Source of the DNA: Methylococcus sp. Mc7
GTDB lineage: Bacteria > Pseudomonadota > Gammaproteobacteria > Methylococcales > Methylococcaceae
DNA: 64,000 bases
Direction: 5' to 3'
Assembly: GCF_019285515.1 (NCBI RefSeq)
Contig: NZ_CP079095.1
Coordinates: 2,326,501-2,390,500 of the forward strand
This document shows, piece after piece, positions 1 to 8,131 of this stretch (the first letter of the stretch is position 1; every line of letters starts with the position of its first letter). The notes beneath the pieces are model-generated. The model searched no databases. It worked only from the letters and a program-made list of their open reading frames with translations, and was not told where the DNA came from. Position numbers and translations under genes: made by a program.

Positions 1-1416
1 GTCGATGCGGTCGCTCAGCAGCAGCACCTCGATGCCCTTCTTGCGGAAGATTTCCAGGTGCGGGCTGTTCTTCGCCGCGCCGAAGCTCTCGGCCGAGACG
101 AAATAGATCTTGTCCTGGCCTTCCTGCATCCGGCCGATGTAGTCGTCCAGGGAAACCGTCTGGTCCTCGCTGTCCGTGTGGGTGGAGCTGAAGCGCAGCA
201 GCTTGGCGAGGCGGTCTTTGTTGGAGAAATCCTCGATGAGACCTTCCTTCAGCACCTGGCCGAATTCCTTCCAGAACTCCTTGTACTTTTCGGGCTCGTT
301 GTTCGCCAGATCTTCCAGGAGGCCCAGCACCTTCTTCACCGCGCCGCCGCGAATCTTCTCCAACTGCTTGTTTTCCTGGAGGATTTCACGCGAGACGTTG
401 AGCGGCAGGGTGTCGGAGTCGATCACGCCGCGGACGAAGCGCAGGTAGCGCGGCATCAGCTTGTCCGAGTCCTCCATGATGAAGACCTTGCGCACGTACA
501 GCTTCACGCCGCGCTTGGAATCGCGGTCCCACAGGTCGAACGGCGCGTGCTTGGGGACGTAAAGCAGCAAGGTATATTCGTTGGTGCCTTCGACCCGGCT
601 GTGGACGCGGGCCAGCGGCTCCAGGAAATCGTGCGAGACGTGCTTGTAGAACTCGTTGTAGGCCTCGTCGGTGATCTCGTCGCGGTTCTTGGCCCACAGC
701 GCGGAGGCGCTGTTGACCGTCTCCCAGACCTCGGCCGGTGCTTCCTCGCCTTCCTTGGGCTCGCCGGCTTCCTGTTTCATCTCGATGGGCAGGGAGATGT
801 GGTCGGAGAATTTGCGGACGATGGAACGGAGCTTCCAGCCGTCCAGGAACTCGTCCTCGCCTTCGCGCAAATGCAGGGTGACTCGGGTGCCGTGCTCGGT
901 CCGCGTCGCGGTTTCCAGGGTGTAACTGCCCTCGCCGGAAGATTCCCAGCGGACGCCTTCCTCGGCCGGGGCGCCGGCCTTACGGGTTTCCAGCACCACT
1001 TTGTCGGCCACGATGAAAGCGGAATAGAAGCCCACGCCGAACTGGCCGATCAACTGGCTGTCCTTGGCTTCGTCCCCGGTCAGCGATTCGAAGAAATGCT
1101 TGGTGCCGGAACGGGCGATGGTGCCGATGTTGTGCTGCACCTCCTCGCGCGTCATGCCGATGCCGTTGTCGCTGACGCTCACGGTGCGGGCCGCCTTGTC
1201 GAATTCGATCCGCACCCGCAGCCGGCTGTCGCCCTCGTACAGCGCATCGTTGCCGAGCGCGCCGAAGCGCAGCTTGTCGGCGGCGTCGGAGGCGTTGGAA
1301 ATCAGCTCGCGCAGGAAAATTTCCTTGTTGCCGTACAGGGAGTGGATCATGAGTTGAAGCAGTTGTTTGACTTCTGCTTCGAAGCCCAAAGTTACGCGGT
1401 TTTCGGCGTCGGCCAT
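1..1416 (-). CDS. htpG: Molecular chaperone HtpG (Hsp90), 3' end outside window
   Basis: Bacterial Hsp90, a cytosolic ATP-driven dimeric chaperone. Reading the minus strand from an ATG at 1416 gives a protein beginning [20 protein letters not shown]. The GHKL ATP-binding motifs follow: [14 protein letters not shown] at about residues 37-50 (E37 and N41 contact ATP and Mg) and [10 protein letters not shown] near residue 85. The frame stays open for 472 codons to the window edge. Family members are about 630 residues, so the C-terminal dimerisation domain lies outside. A Shine-Dalgarno-like AGAAGGAAG sits about 9 bases before the start. No other gene lies within 110 bp upstream, so it is probably monocistronic with its own promoter. 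Confidence 0.96.
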   Translation of the reverse strand, partial: MADAENRVTLGFEAEVKQLLQLMIHSLYGNKEIFLRELISNASDAADKLRFGALGNDALYEGDSRLRVRIEFDKAARTVSVSDNGIGMTREEVQHNIGTIARSGTKHFFESLTGDEAKDSQLIGQFGVGFYSAFIVADKVVLETRKAGAPAEEGVRWESSGEGSYTLETATRTEHGTRVTLHLREGEDEFLDGWKLRSIVRKFSDHISLPIEMKQEAGEPKEGEEAPAEVWETVNSASALWAKNRDEITDEAYNEFYKHVSHDFLEPLARVHSRVEGTNEYTLLLYVPKHAPFDLWDRDSKRGVKLYVRKVFIMEDSDKLMPRYLRFVRGVIDSDTLPLNVSREILQENKQLEKIRGGAVKKVLGLLEDLANNEPEKYKEFWKEFGQVLKEGLIEDFSNKDRLAKLLRFSSTHTDSEDQTVSLDDYIGRMQEGQDKIYFVSAESFGAAKNSPHLEIFRKKGIEVLLLSDRID

Positions 1417-1469
1417 GGCGATGTGCTTCCTTCTGCTGAAATTAGGGATAGGAGTCTTTGCGCCACCCG

Positions 1470-1497
1470 AAGTGGAGGCGCCCGATCAGGATTTCAA
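1470..1497 (-). promoter_or_regulatory. Candidate sigma-32 heat-shock promoter of htpG
   Basis: On the minus strand, TTGAAA (1497-1492) is followed after 14 bases by CTCCACTT (1477-1470). This resembles the sigma-32 pattern CTTGAAA, 11-16 bases, CCCCATNT, and lies about 55 bases before the htpG start. The match was made by eye. It fits the heat induction known for htpG, but no expression evidence is available. Confidence 0.5.
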
Positions 1498-1528
1498 TAC
1501 CGCGGGTCGTTCGCCGACTCCGTGTGAC

Positions 1529-2041
1529 TCAGCACCCCGTCCCTTCCAAGTCGTCGAACGGCTCGAATTCCGATCCGCTGGAGGCTTTTCCCGGTGTCCG
1601 GAGATTGTCCGGTTTGGGGTGGGCGTCATCCATCATCTTGGCCAGCCGCTGCAAGGTGGAGAGCATCGACGTCTGTTCCCATTCGCAGAGCTGGTTGAAA
1701 GCGGTCAGAAAATTGGCGTGGAACAGCGAGGGAGTCTGCCTGATTGCCTGGCGTCCGGTGTCCGTGAGCTTGATCACCAGCCGTCTCCGGTCGGTTTCGC
1801 TGCGTTCCCGGCTTATCAGTGCCTTCGCCGTCAGGCGATCCAGAACCGAAGTGATCGTGCCCTGGCTGAGGTTGACTGCCTGGCTGAGCTGATGGCCGGT
1901 CATCGAGCCTTTCTGCTCCAATGCCTTGAGAATGAGGAGCTGAGACCCTGTCAGGCCGGATTTCCGCAGTTGCTTGGATTGCAGGTCCAGGAAGCGGACG
2001 ATGCGTCGCAGTTCATTCAGCATTTTTTCGTGCATTTCCAT
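1529..2041 (-). CDS. MarR-family regulator, EctR/CosR-like
   Basis: A 170-aa winged-helix regulator. The segment at residues 45-100 has the MarR fold signature: LTGSQLLILKALE, then a recognition-helix region SQGTITSVLDRL and the wing SETDRRRLVIKLTDTG. The C-terminal half contains LCEWEQTSMLSTLQRLAKMM, which resembles the EctR/CosR branch that controls compatible-solute (ectoine) genes in methanotrophs and vibrios. It starts 9 bases after the sucrose synthase stop on the same strand, so the two are surely co-transcribed. The likely job is feedback control of this sucrose locus in response to osmotic state. MarR membership is firm; the CosR-like assignment rests on remembered family sequences. 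Confidence 0.85.
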   Translation of the reverse strand: MEMHEKMLNELRRIVRFLDLQSKQLRKSGLTGSQLLILKALEQKGSMTGHQLSQAVNLSQGTITSVLDRLTAKALISRERSETDRRRLVIKLTDTGRQAIRQTPSLFHANFLTAFNQLCEWEQTSMLSTLQRLAKMMDDAHPKPDNLRTPGKASSGSEFEPFDDLEGTGC

Positions 2042-2050
2042 GGCGTGTTC

Positions 2051-4477
2051 TTAGTTTCCAGGCCCGACGGTTTGAGCGAGCGGGCGAAGTTGCAGGCTGT
2101 AGAGCATCTGGAGGTAGCGCTGTGACTCCTCCCGTTCCAGGTCGGTCACGTGACGCCAGAATCCGTATATTCTCGACAGGGTCATCATACGCTCCGCGTA
2201 GTGCTCCCAGGTATAGCGGGCGGCGACACGTTGCAATGCGGCCGCCGAGATCTTGTTCCAGTACTCGGGGTCGTTGCGACTGCGGGTGAAGAAGCGCAGC
2301 ATGCGTCCAGCGGTTTCGCTTCCGTGATTGGGGTCGATATGGAAGCCGGAGATGCCGTCTTCGATGATTTCGGAAGGGCCGCCGAAGCAGGTGGCGAAAC
2401 ACGGTAAACCGGAGGCCATGGCTTCGATGAGGGTGAGTCCGAACGCTTCGAACAAGGCCGGCTGCACGAATGCTCCGCGAGTGTCGGCGACGTACCGGTA
2501 GATCTCTCCGGCAAGCGGCTTGGGCAGCCGCATGCCCAGCCAGCGGACGCATGAATCCAACTGATACCGGTCGAACCGATCATGCATTTTTTCGATCTGT
2601 TCGCGTTCCTCGGTATCCGTGGATAGGGCGGGGTCCACCTGTCCGGAAATGACGACGACGTTGCACAGGTCCCGCAGCTTTTCGGAGTTGCCATACCAAT
2701 CGATGAACCCTCCCGGATTCTTGATGTAATCCATGCGCGACATGGCGAAGATCAGCGGCTTTGCGCGCTCGGCGAGGCTACCACGGGCGTCCGGTCTTGG
2801 CGTGTTTCCGTGGATCAGCGCTTCGATTTCCGGGTGCAGGTGTGTCAGGCGCCTGTCGCTGTCGGAATAGGGGAAATAGACGGCGCTGTCGGCGCCCGGC
2901 GAAACGATGTTGAATTTCGGGTCGTACACGTCGATCCCGCCCACCACGCGCTGGAGACCGGGCATGGTAAAGGCGGCGTAGCTTTCGTACTGGCCGATGC
3001 TTTCCCGGGTGCCGGCGATTTCTTCGTAGGTGCTGGCGATAATGAAGTCGGCGGCGTTCATTGCAATGAGATCGGCGGTGAATTGGCAGGAAAAGTGGTA
3101 CTGCGATTCGTTGTGCTGCCAATAAAGATCGGAATACAGATATTTCGGCTTCTCCAAGGCATGCGCAATGTTGCATTGGGTCACGCCGAGGCGGTGGGAC
3201 AGTAAGGTGGCGACCAGATTGCCGTCGGAATAGTTGCCGACGATCAAATCGGGCGATCCTTCCAGCTCGGCGAGCAGCTCGCGCTCCGCGTCGACGGTGA
3301 ATCGCTCCAGATAAGGCCAGCTCTCGAAGCGCGATATCCAGTGCGGCACGATTTCGCCGGAGGCGCTGCGAAAAGGCACTCTGAGAATGCGGGCGTTGCG
3401 GGTGCCTGAAACCGGTTCCCGCCTTTGATCGCATGTCGTGCCTTCCGCTTGGGGAATCAGGCGGGTGACCACCACGATCTGCGGTTCGATATTCAGGCCT
3501 TGCTCCGCGAGCTGTTTGCGCATCTCGTTTTCCAGCGCCCGCACCTGGTCCAGGATATAAACCACCTGGCCGCCGGTATCGGGCCGGCCGAGGACGTTGG
3601 CCTGGCCGAAAAAACCGTGGGGTGAGATCACGGCGAGGGAGAAAATCATCGGTATGCGGGCGAGGAAGGCTTCCAGCGTCGCCGGGTCCGGGGCCTCGAG
3701 CAGGTCCGTCAGCAGGCGCATGGTGTCGAGTATGCGGTGGGCGTCGCTGCCCCATCCCGCTTCGAAACCCAGGCTGCGCAAGGGGGCGGCCAGGTCCTGC
3801 CAGCCGGTCTCCGGCGGATGCTCGGCCAGGGTCTCCTGCGCCAGGCGCAAGGCCTTGCGCAAAGCCGACACCCGGGAAATCTGGTCATTGAGCATCAACT
3901 GCTGGCCCCGGTAAGAATGGATGCTGAGGAAGTCCACGGTGCGTTCGTTGCCCTTTCCGAGTTCGTCGAACAACTGCCGGGACAAATGGCGGTTGAGGAA
4001 CTCGACCCCCTTCCCGATCGAATGGGGCTCCTTCAGTTTCGGGAAGTCTCTGGAGAACGGCCCGAAATCGATTTCCAGCAGCCATTCGTCTTCCGTGTGC
4101 TGCCCGGAAGCCAGAAATTCCTTGAAGCGCAGGAATTCCCTTATCGATATTTCTTCTGGAACCAGGGTGTCGAGCGCGATCCGGAGATAGCGCCACTGGG
4201 CGACGCCGGTGCGCACCGCGAGATATATCCAGGAGGCGTTGAGCATCGCTTCCTGGCTCAACCGGATCACTTTCCCGAGCGGCGATTGTTTCAGTCCATC
4301 GGGACAGTCTTCCGCGGCGCAGATTTCCGTGAGTACGTCGCACAGGTCGGTTCGCAGCAAGAACCGACGCCCGGATTTGCCCAACTCGTGAAATATCCGA
4401 TGTGCGCAATTGCGGGTAGTGGCGAGATAGTTGTAAAGGGAGTCTAGCCAATCGTCGCTGCGTTTGATCTGAGCCAT
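2051..4477 (-). CDS. sus: Sucrose synthase (GT4)
   Basis: Reversible enzyme: sucrose + NDP = NDP-glucose + fructose. The 808-aa protein matches bacterial sucrose synthases of about 800 residues (for example the Nitrosomonas type) along its whole length. It has a regulatory N-terminal half with WIYLAVRTG and FGPFSRDFPKLKE, then a GT-B domain with SPHGFFGQ, PDTGGQVVYILDQVRALE, HALEKPKYLYSD, YQEIAGT-like TYEEIAGTRE, and the donor-site EAFGLTLIEAMASGLP. A TTG at 4582 would extend the frame but has no ribosome site. The ATG at 4477 is preceded by GAGGTTGACG and gives the normal length, so I chose it. It is divergent from the sucrose-phosphate operon and followed by the MarR gene. In cells it usually breaks sucrose down to supply NDP-glucose. 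Confidence 0.95.
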   Translation of the reverse strand: MAQIKRSDDWLDSLYNYLATTRNCAHRIFHELGKSGRRFLLRTDLCDVLTEICAAEDCPDGLKQSPLGKVIRLSQEAMLNASWIYLAVRTGVAQWRYLRIALDTLVPEEISIREFLRFKEFLASGQHTEDEWLLEIDFGPFSRDFPKLKEPHSIGKGVEFLNRHLSRQLFDELGKGNERTVDFLSIHSYRGQQLMLNDQISRVSALRKALRLAQETLAEHPPETGWQDLAAPLRSLGFEAGWGSDAHRILDTMRLLTDLLEAPDPATLEAFLARIPMIFSLAVISPHGFFGQANVLGRPDTGGQVVYILDQVRALENEMRKQLAEQGLNIEPQIVVVTRLIPQAEGTTCDQRREPVSGTRNARILRVPFRSASGEIVPHWISRFESWPYLERFTVDAERELLAELEGSPDLIVGNYSDGNLVATLLSHRLGVTQCNIAHALEKPKYLYSDLYWQHNESQYHFSCQFTADLIAMNAADFIIASTYEEIAGTRESIGQYESYAAFTMPGLQRVVGGIDVYDPKFNIVSPGADSAVYFPYSDSDRRLTHLHPEIEALIHGNTPRPDARGSLAERAKPLIFAMSRMDYIKNPGGFIDWYGNSEKLRDLCNVVVISGQVDPALSTDTEEREQIEKMHDRFDRYQLDSCVRWLGMRLPKPLAGEIYRYVADTRGAFVQPALFEAFGLTLIEAMASGLPCFATCFGGPSEIIEDGISGFHIDPNHGSETAGRMLRFFTRSRNDPEYWNKISAAALQRVAARYTWEHYAERMMTLSRIYGFWRHVTDLEREESQRYLQMLYSLQLRPLAQTVGPGN

Positions 4478-4594
4478 CGTCAACCTCGCGCTTGGAACCG
4501 TTGCCGGAGCCCTGCCCGAGAGGCCGGTTTGCGGGGTTGGAATCGTCTGCGCCCGCATGGCGGACTTTGACTCCGCGGACAAGGGATTCTATGA

Positions 4595-4606
4595 TTTGAC
4601 GTCAAA
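4595..4606. promoter_or_regulatory. Palindromic operator candidate 1 (TTTGACGTCAAA)
   Basis: Perfect 12-bp inverted repeat 118 bases before the sucrose synthase ATG. It shares its TTTGA...TCAAA arms with a second palindrome 129 bp away in the same control region. MarR-family dimers bind such short palindromes, and a MarR gene is part of this operon. Binding is inferred. Confidence 0.5.
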
Positions 4607-4723
4607 GAGCGATTGTGGTCAATGGTACCGTTGGGAATCTCGTCAAGTTGCCATGCTTATGTTGTTAAACGGATTTGTTATCGAATCATTTCGCATGTTC
4701 TGATCGCATGAATCGCAATTTAT

Positions 4724-4735
4724 TTTGATATCAAA
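4724..4735. promoter_or_regulatory. Palindromic operator candidate 2 (TTTGATATCAAA)
   Basis: Perfect 12-bp inverted repeat about 95 bases before the pyrophosphorylase start codon. It differs from candidate 1 only in the central two bases (AT instead of CG). The pair, one near each divergent gene, looks like a shared operator set. Confidence 0.5.
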
Positions 4736-4829
4736 TATGTTGTCCGCCTGATTCGTCGGGGCTCGGAGCGGTCGCCCAACCTGCGTTGGCGGCTGAAAAA
4801 CGCGATGAAGAGGACGAAGGAGGAGCAGC

Positions 4830-7292
4830 TTGAAAGCAGTCATTCTGGCGGGGGGGCAGGGCAGCCGTCTCAGACCCCTGACCGAAAACATTCCCAAGCC
4901 GATGGTCGCCATCCTGGGTCGTCCTATCATGGAGCACATCGTGCTCCATCTCCGGCGGCACGGATTCACGGAGTTGCTGGCTACCTTGCACTACCGTCCG
5001 CGCCTGATCCGGGACCATTTTGGAGACGGCAGCGAATTCGACGTCAATCTGACCTACACCATCGAGCGCAAACCACTGGGCACCGCGGGATCGGTCAAGC
5101 TTGGCGGAGGTCGGCTCGACGAGACCTTTCTCGTCATTGCCGGGGACGCGTTGACGGATTTCGATCTGGCCGCGTTTTGGCGGTTCCACCGTGAGCGAGG
5201 ATCGAAGGTCACTCTGTATCTCAAGCGGGTTCCCGACCCCAGCGAGTTCGGCATGGTGATCACCGGCGAGGATTCACGGGTACTGCGGTTCCTGGAAAAA
5301 CCCGGCCTGAGCGAGGTGTTCAGCGATACCGTCAACACCGGGATCTACCTCATCGAACCCGACGTTCTGAACGAAATTCCCGACGGTGTTCCCTACGATT
5401 TCGCCAGCGACCTGTTTCCCAAGCTCATCGAACGCGGCGTAGTCCTCCAGGCTTACGTCGGCGACGGCTACTGGTGCGATATCGGGACCCTGGATCAACT
5501 GAGGCAGGCCCACTGGGATTTGCTGGACGGCAAAGTCCATTTGCCGTTGGGCGGAAACCGGGTTCAGGACCAGGTTTGGGTGGGCGAAGGTGGACGCATC
5601 GCGAAGGACGCGACGCTGCTGGCGCCGTGCTGGATCGGCGACAACGTCCACATCCGCACCGGCGCGAAAATCGGCGCCTACACGGTAATCGCGGCAGACG
5701 CGGATATCGACGTTCACGCCAGCCTCAGCCGCACCATCGTCATGAACGGGGCCTTCGTGGGCGAGTCGGCGGATTTGCGTAACTGCATCGTCGGGGACGG
5801 CACCATCCTCGAAGCCGGTTGCGAAGTCGGCGACGGCGCGGTCGTCGGGCAGAATTGCCACCTGGGCCGGAACGTTGTCGTCGCCTCCGGCGTGCTGGTA
5901 TGGCCGGAGAAGTCGGTCGACAGCAATACCACCATCCGTGAAAATCTGATCTGGGAATCGCTGCGGCGGCCTTCGATCTTCGGCTCCCGCGGCATCAGTG
6001 GCCTCGCCAATCTTCACATCACGCCCGAATATGCCACGGTTCTCGGCAAAGCGTTCGGCCACTGGGTCCAGCGGGGAAACCGGGTGGTCGTCGCTCGCGA
6101 CGGGCATCCGTTTTCCCGGTTGCTCAAGCGTGCCCTGATCTGCGGCCTTCTGGCGGTGGGCGTGGACGTCGACGATCTGGAAGAAATCAGCCTGCCGGAA
6201 ACGCGGTTCATCACCTGTTTCGGACGGCGTGTCGGGGGCGGCGTCCATATCCGCATCTCGGACGAACATCCGCGCGTTGCCGTCATCGAGCTTTTCGACG
6301 CCGAGGGTCTGCCGCTTACCCGCGGCGTGCGGCGGAAAATCGAAACCGTCTTCTACCGGGCGGAATTCCCCCGCCTGTCGATCGAAAGCGTAGGCAGCCT
6401 GGCCTATCCCGGGCGGGTCGATGACCGCTACCTGGACCACCTGAGTGCCCACATCGACCGGGAGGCGCTGAAACCTTGGATGGGCCGGGTGCTGCACTGT
6501 TGCGGCGAGGACAATCTTTCCCGAATACTCGCGTCAATCCTCAAGAGCCAGGGGCTGCCGCAATTCCAGGCGGAATACGGGGAATCGGGTCTTCCCGTCG
6601 TGCCGTACGGGCGCCTTGCCGAAATCGCCAAACTCAACCATCAGATCGTGCTGGTCATCGAAGGGTCGGGCGAAAAGTTGAGCCTGGTGGACGAGGTCGG
6701 AAACGTCCTCGATGCCCGTCGGACTCTGGAACTGCTCGCCGCGGCCTTTACGCTGGGGGCGCCGCCTTCCGAGCCGCTTTTCCTGCTGCCCGATCATCCC
6801 GTGTTCCTGAAAGAAATGGCCGAATCGAACGGCCGGCGGGTCATCGTGACGCCCAAGGAAGTGGCCGCGCAAATACAGGCCGTCGTCCAGGGGGCGAAGA
6901 CGCGCGAGGTGTGGATACATTTCGTGCATTTCTACCTGGGCTACGGGGCCGTCGCCGCGGCGTTGCGGTTGCTCGAATTTCTCGGTCGCCGCCAAATGGC
7001 GCTGCACGACTTCGAGCGCGCGGTTTCTCTCAGTCACCGGGGCAGCCTGGTCGTCCCTTGCCCCTGGGACCACATGGGGCGCGTCATGCGGGAATTGGCA
7101 CAGATGCCGGAAGCCCGTTCCGACAGCGTACCGGAAGGAGTCCGGCTGGAGATCGGCGACGACTCGATCTACGTGCTCCCCAGTGCCGACGCGCCGCAGT
7201 TGGAGATCACACTGGAGGCGGCAACCGCGTCCGGACTCGCCAAGCTGGAACAAGAGGAAGTGAACCACCGCATCCGCAGGTTGATCGAGTGA
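4830..7292 (+). CDS. NDP-sugar pyrophosphorylase fused to a degenerate phosphomannomutase-like domain
   Basis: 820 aa. Residues 1-230 are a nucleotidyltransferase with the signature LAGGQGSRLRPLT (6-18), IPKPM and GDALTDF, which transfers NMP to sugar-1-phosphate. Residues about 245-370 form a left-handed beta-helix of hexapeptide repeats (GDNVHIRTGAKIGAYTVI and similar). Residues from about 385 to the end resemble the four-domain phosphomannomutase/phosphoglucomutase fold, but the phosphoserine loop TASHNP is absent; HIRISDEHPR stands in a comparable place. The start is TTG with a strong AAGGAGGAGC before it. The gene overlaps the next by GTGA, so it is the first gene of the sucrose operon. 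It may supply NDP-glucose, but substrate and nucleotide cannot be read from sequence; GDP-mannose is the family alternative. Confidence 0.85.
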   Translation: MKAVILAGGQGSRLRPLTENIPKPMVAILGRPIMEHIVLHLRRHGFTELLATLHYRPRLIRDHFGDGSEFDVNLTYTIERKPLGTAGSVKLGGGRLDETFLVIAGDALTDFDLAAFWRFHRERGSKVTLYLKRVPDPSEFGMVITGEDSRVLRFLEKPGLSEVFSDTVNTGIYLIEPDVLNEIPDGVPYDFASDLFPKLIERGVVLQAYVGDGYWCDIGTLDQLRQAHWDLLDGKVHLPLGGNRVQDQVWVGEGGRIAKDATLLAPCWIGDNVHIRTGAKIGAYTVIAADADIDVHASLSRTIVMNGAFVGESADLRNCIVGDGTILEAGCEVGDGAVVGQNCHLGRNVVVASGVLVWPEKSVDSNTTIRENLIWESLRRPSIFGSRGISGLANLHITPEYATVLGKAFGHWVQRGNRVVVARDGHPFSRLLKRALICGLLAVGVDVDDLEEISLPETRFITCFGRRVGGGVHIRISDEHPRVAVIELFDAEGLPLTRGVRRKIETVFYRAEFPRLSIESVGSLAYPGRVDDRYLDHLSAHIDREALKPWMGRVLHCCGEDNLSRILASILKSQGLPQFQAEYGESGLPVVPYGRLAEIAKLNHQIVLVIEGSGEKLSLVDEVGNVLDARRTLELLAAAFTLGAPPSEPLFLLPDHPVFLKEMAESNGRRVIVTPKEVAAQIQAVVQGAKTREVWIHFVHFYLGYGAVAAALRLLEFLGRRQMALHDFERAVSLSHRGSLVVPCPWDHMGRVMRELAQMPEARSDSVPEGVRLEIGDDSIYVLPSADAPQLEITLEAATASGLAKLEQEEVNHRIRRLIE

Positions 7293-8131
7293 GCCGGAGC
7301 GTCCTTTTCTTGTTCGCTTCCGACCTGGACGGAACGCTGTTCCCGAACACCTCTTTGCGGGCGGCTTCCGGCTGTCTGGAGCGGAGCCGGCACTTGCTGG
7401 ACGCATTGAGCAAGGCGGGCTGTCCGACCTGTTACGTCAGCGGACGCTACCTCGACCTTGCCAGAGAAGGCCTGGCTGACTTCGGCCTTCCGGAGCCGAC
7501 CTGGTGGATCTGTAACGTTGGGACCGAAATTTATGACGCCGCCGGCCGGTTGGACCGGACATGGGAGCGCCGGCTCGGTCCGCCGCTGGACCGCGAAGGC
7601 TTGTGGCGTTCGCTCGCCCCGGTTTCCCGCCTGGCGCCGCAGGAGCCGGCCAAGCAGGGGCCGCATAAATTCAGCTTCTACTATCCGGAAGCCCTGGACG
7701 AGGAACTGCGTGCCGAACTCGTTTCCCGCGTGTCGGAATGCGGCAGCGGCCTGATGCTGGTGACGAGCTTCGAGGAAGCGACAGGGCGTGCGCTGCTCGA
7801 CGTGCTGCCGGATGGGGCCGGCAAGGCGAAAGCCCTGGAGCATGTCGCCGCCTCCTATGGGCTGGCGCCGGGGCGGGTGTTTTTCGCCGGCGATTCCGGA
7901 AACGATCTCGACGTGTTCACTCTGGGCTGTTGCGGCATGCTGGTGGGTAATACGCCAGAGGCCGTCCGGCGGGATGCGCGCAGGCTGCGAGCCCGGAACC
8001 CGGCCGTCCGGATATTCGTCGCGAAGGCCAGTTACGGCGACGGCATCATCGAAGGTTTGAGCCATTACGGACTCCGGTTGCCGGAGTTCCCGAAAGTCGC
8101 GGCAAAGAGCGGGCCGGGGGGGCGTTCGTGA
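7289..8131 (+). CDS. spp: Sucrose-6-phosphate phosphatase-like HAD hydrolase
   Basis: 280 aa, starting at a GTG that overlaps the preceding stop (GTGA). HAD motif I is ASDLDGTLFP near the N-terminus, motif II is YVSGRYL, the cap holds HKFSFYYPEALDEE, and motifs III/IV are GKAKAL and FFAGDSGNDLDVF. This is the Cof-type subclass that contains sucrose-6F-phosphate phosphatase, which removes phosphate from sucrose-6-phosphate in the last step of synthesis. It ends in a GTGA overlap with the glycosyltransferase gene, so the two are translationally coupled. Its place next to the synthase-like gene is the main reason for the specific name; the family alone would allow other sugar phosphates. Confidence 0.85.
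   Translation: MSRSVLFLFASDLDGTLFPNTSLRAASGCLERSRHLLDALSKAGCPTCYVSGRYLDLAREGLADFGLPEPTWWICNVGTEIYDAAGRLDRTWERRLGPPLDREGLWRSLAPVSRLAPQEPAKQGPHKFSFYYPEALDEELRAELVSRVSECGSGLMLVTSFEEATGRALLDVLPDGAGKAKALEHVAASYGLAPGRVFFAGDSGNDLDVFTLGCCGMLVGNTPEAVRRDARRLRARNPAVRIFVAKASYGDGIIEGLSHYGLRLPEFPKVAAKSGPGGRS

Larger units (their letters stand above)
4478..4829. promoter_or_regulatory. Divergent control region of the sucrose locus
   Basis: About 350 non-coding bases, clearly richer in A and T than the flanking genes, separate sucrose synthase (minus) from the pyrophosphorylase operon (plus). The region holds two perfect 12-bp palindromes of the form TTTGA-YR-TCAAA, listed separately. No convincing -35/-10 pair was fixed by eye. 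Confidence 0.6.

Noticed and set aside
58-1527. 489-codon open frame on the plus strand
   Set aside because: It lies opposite htpG, whose minus-strand reading has full Hsp90 motifs. High GC content keeps antisense frames open.
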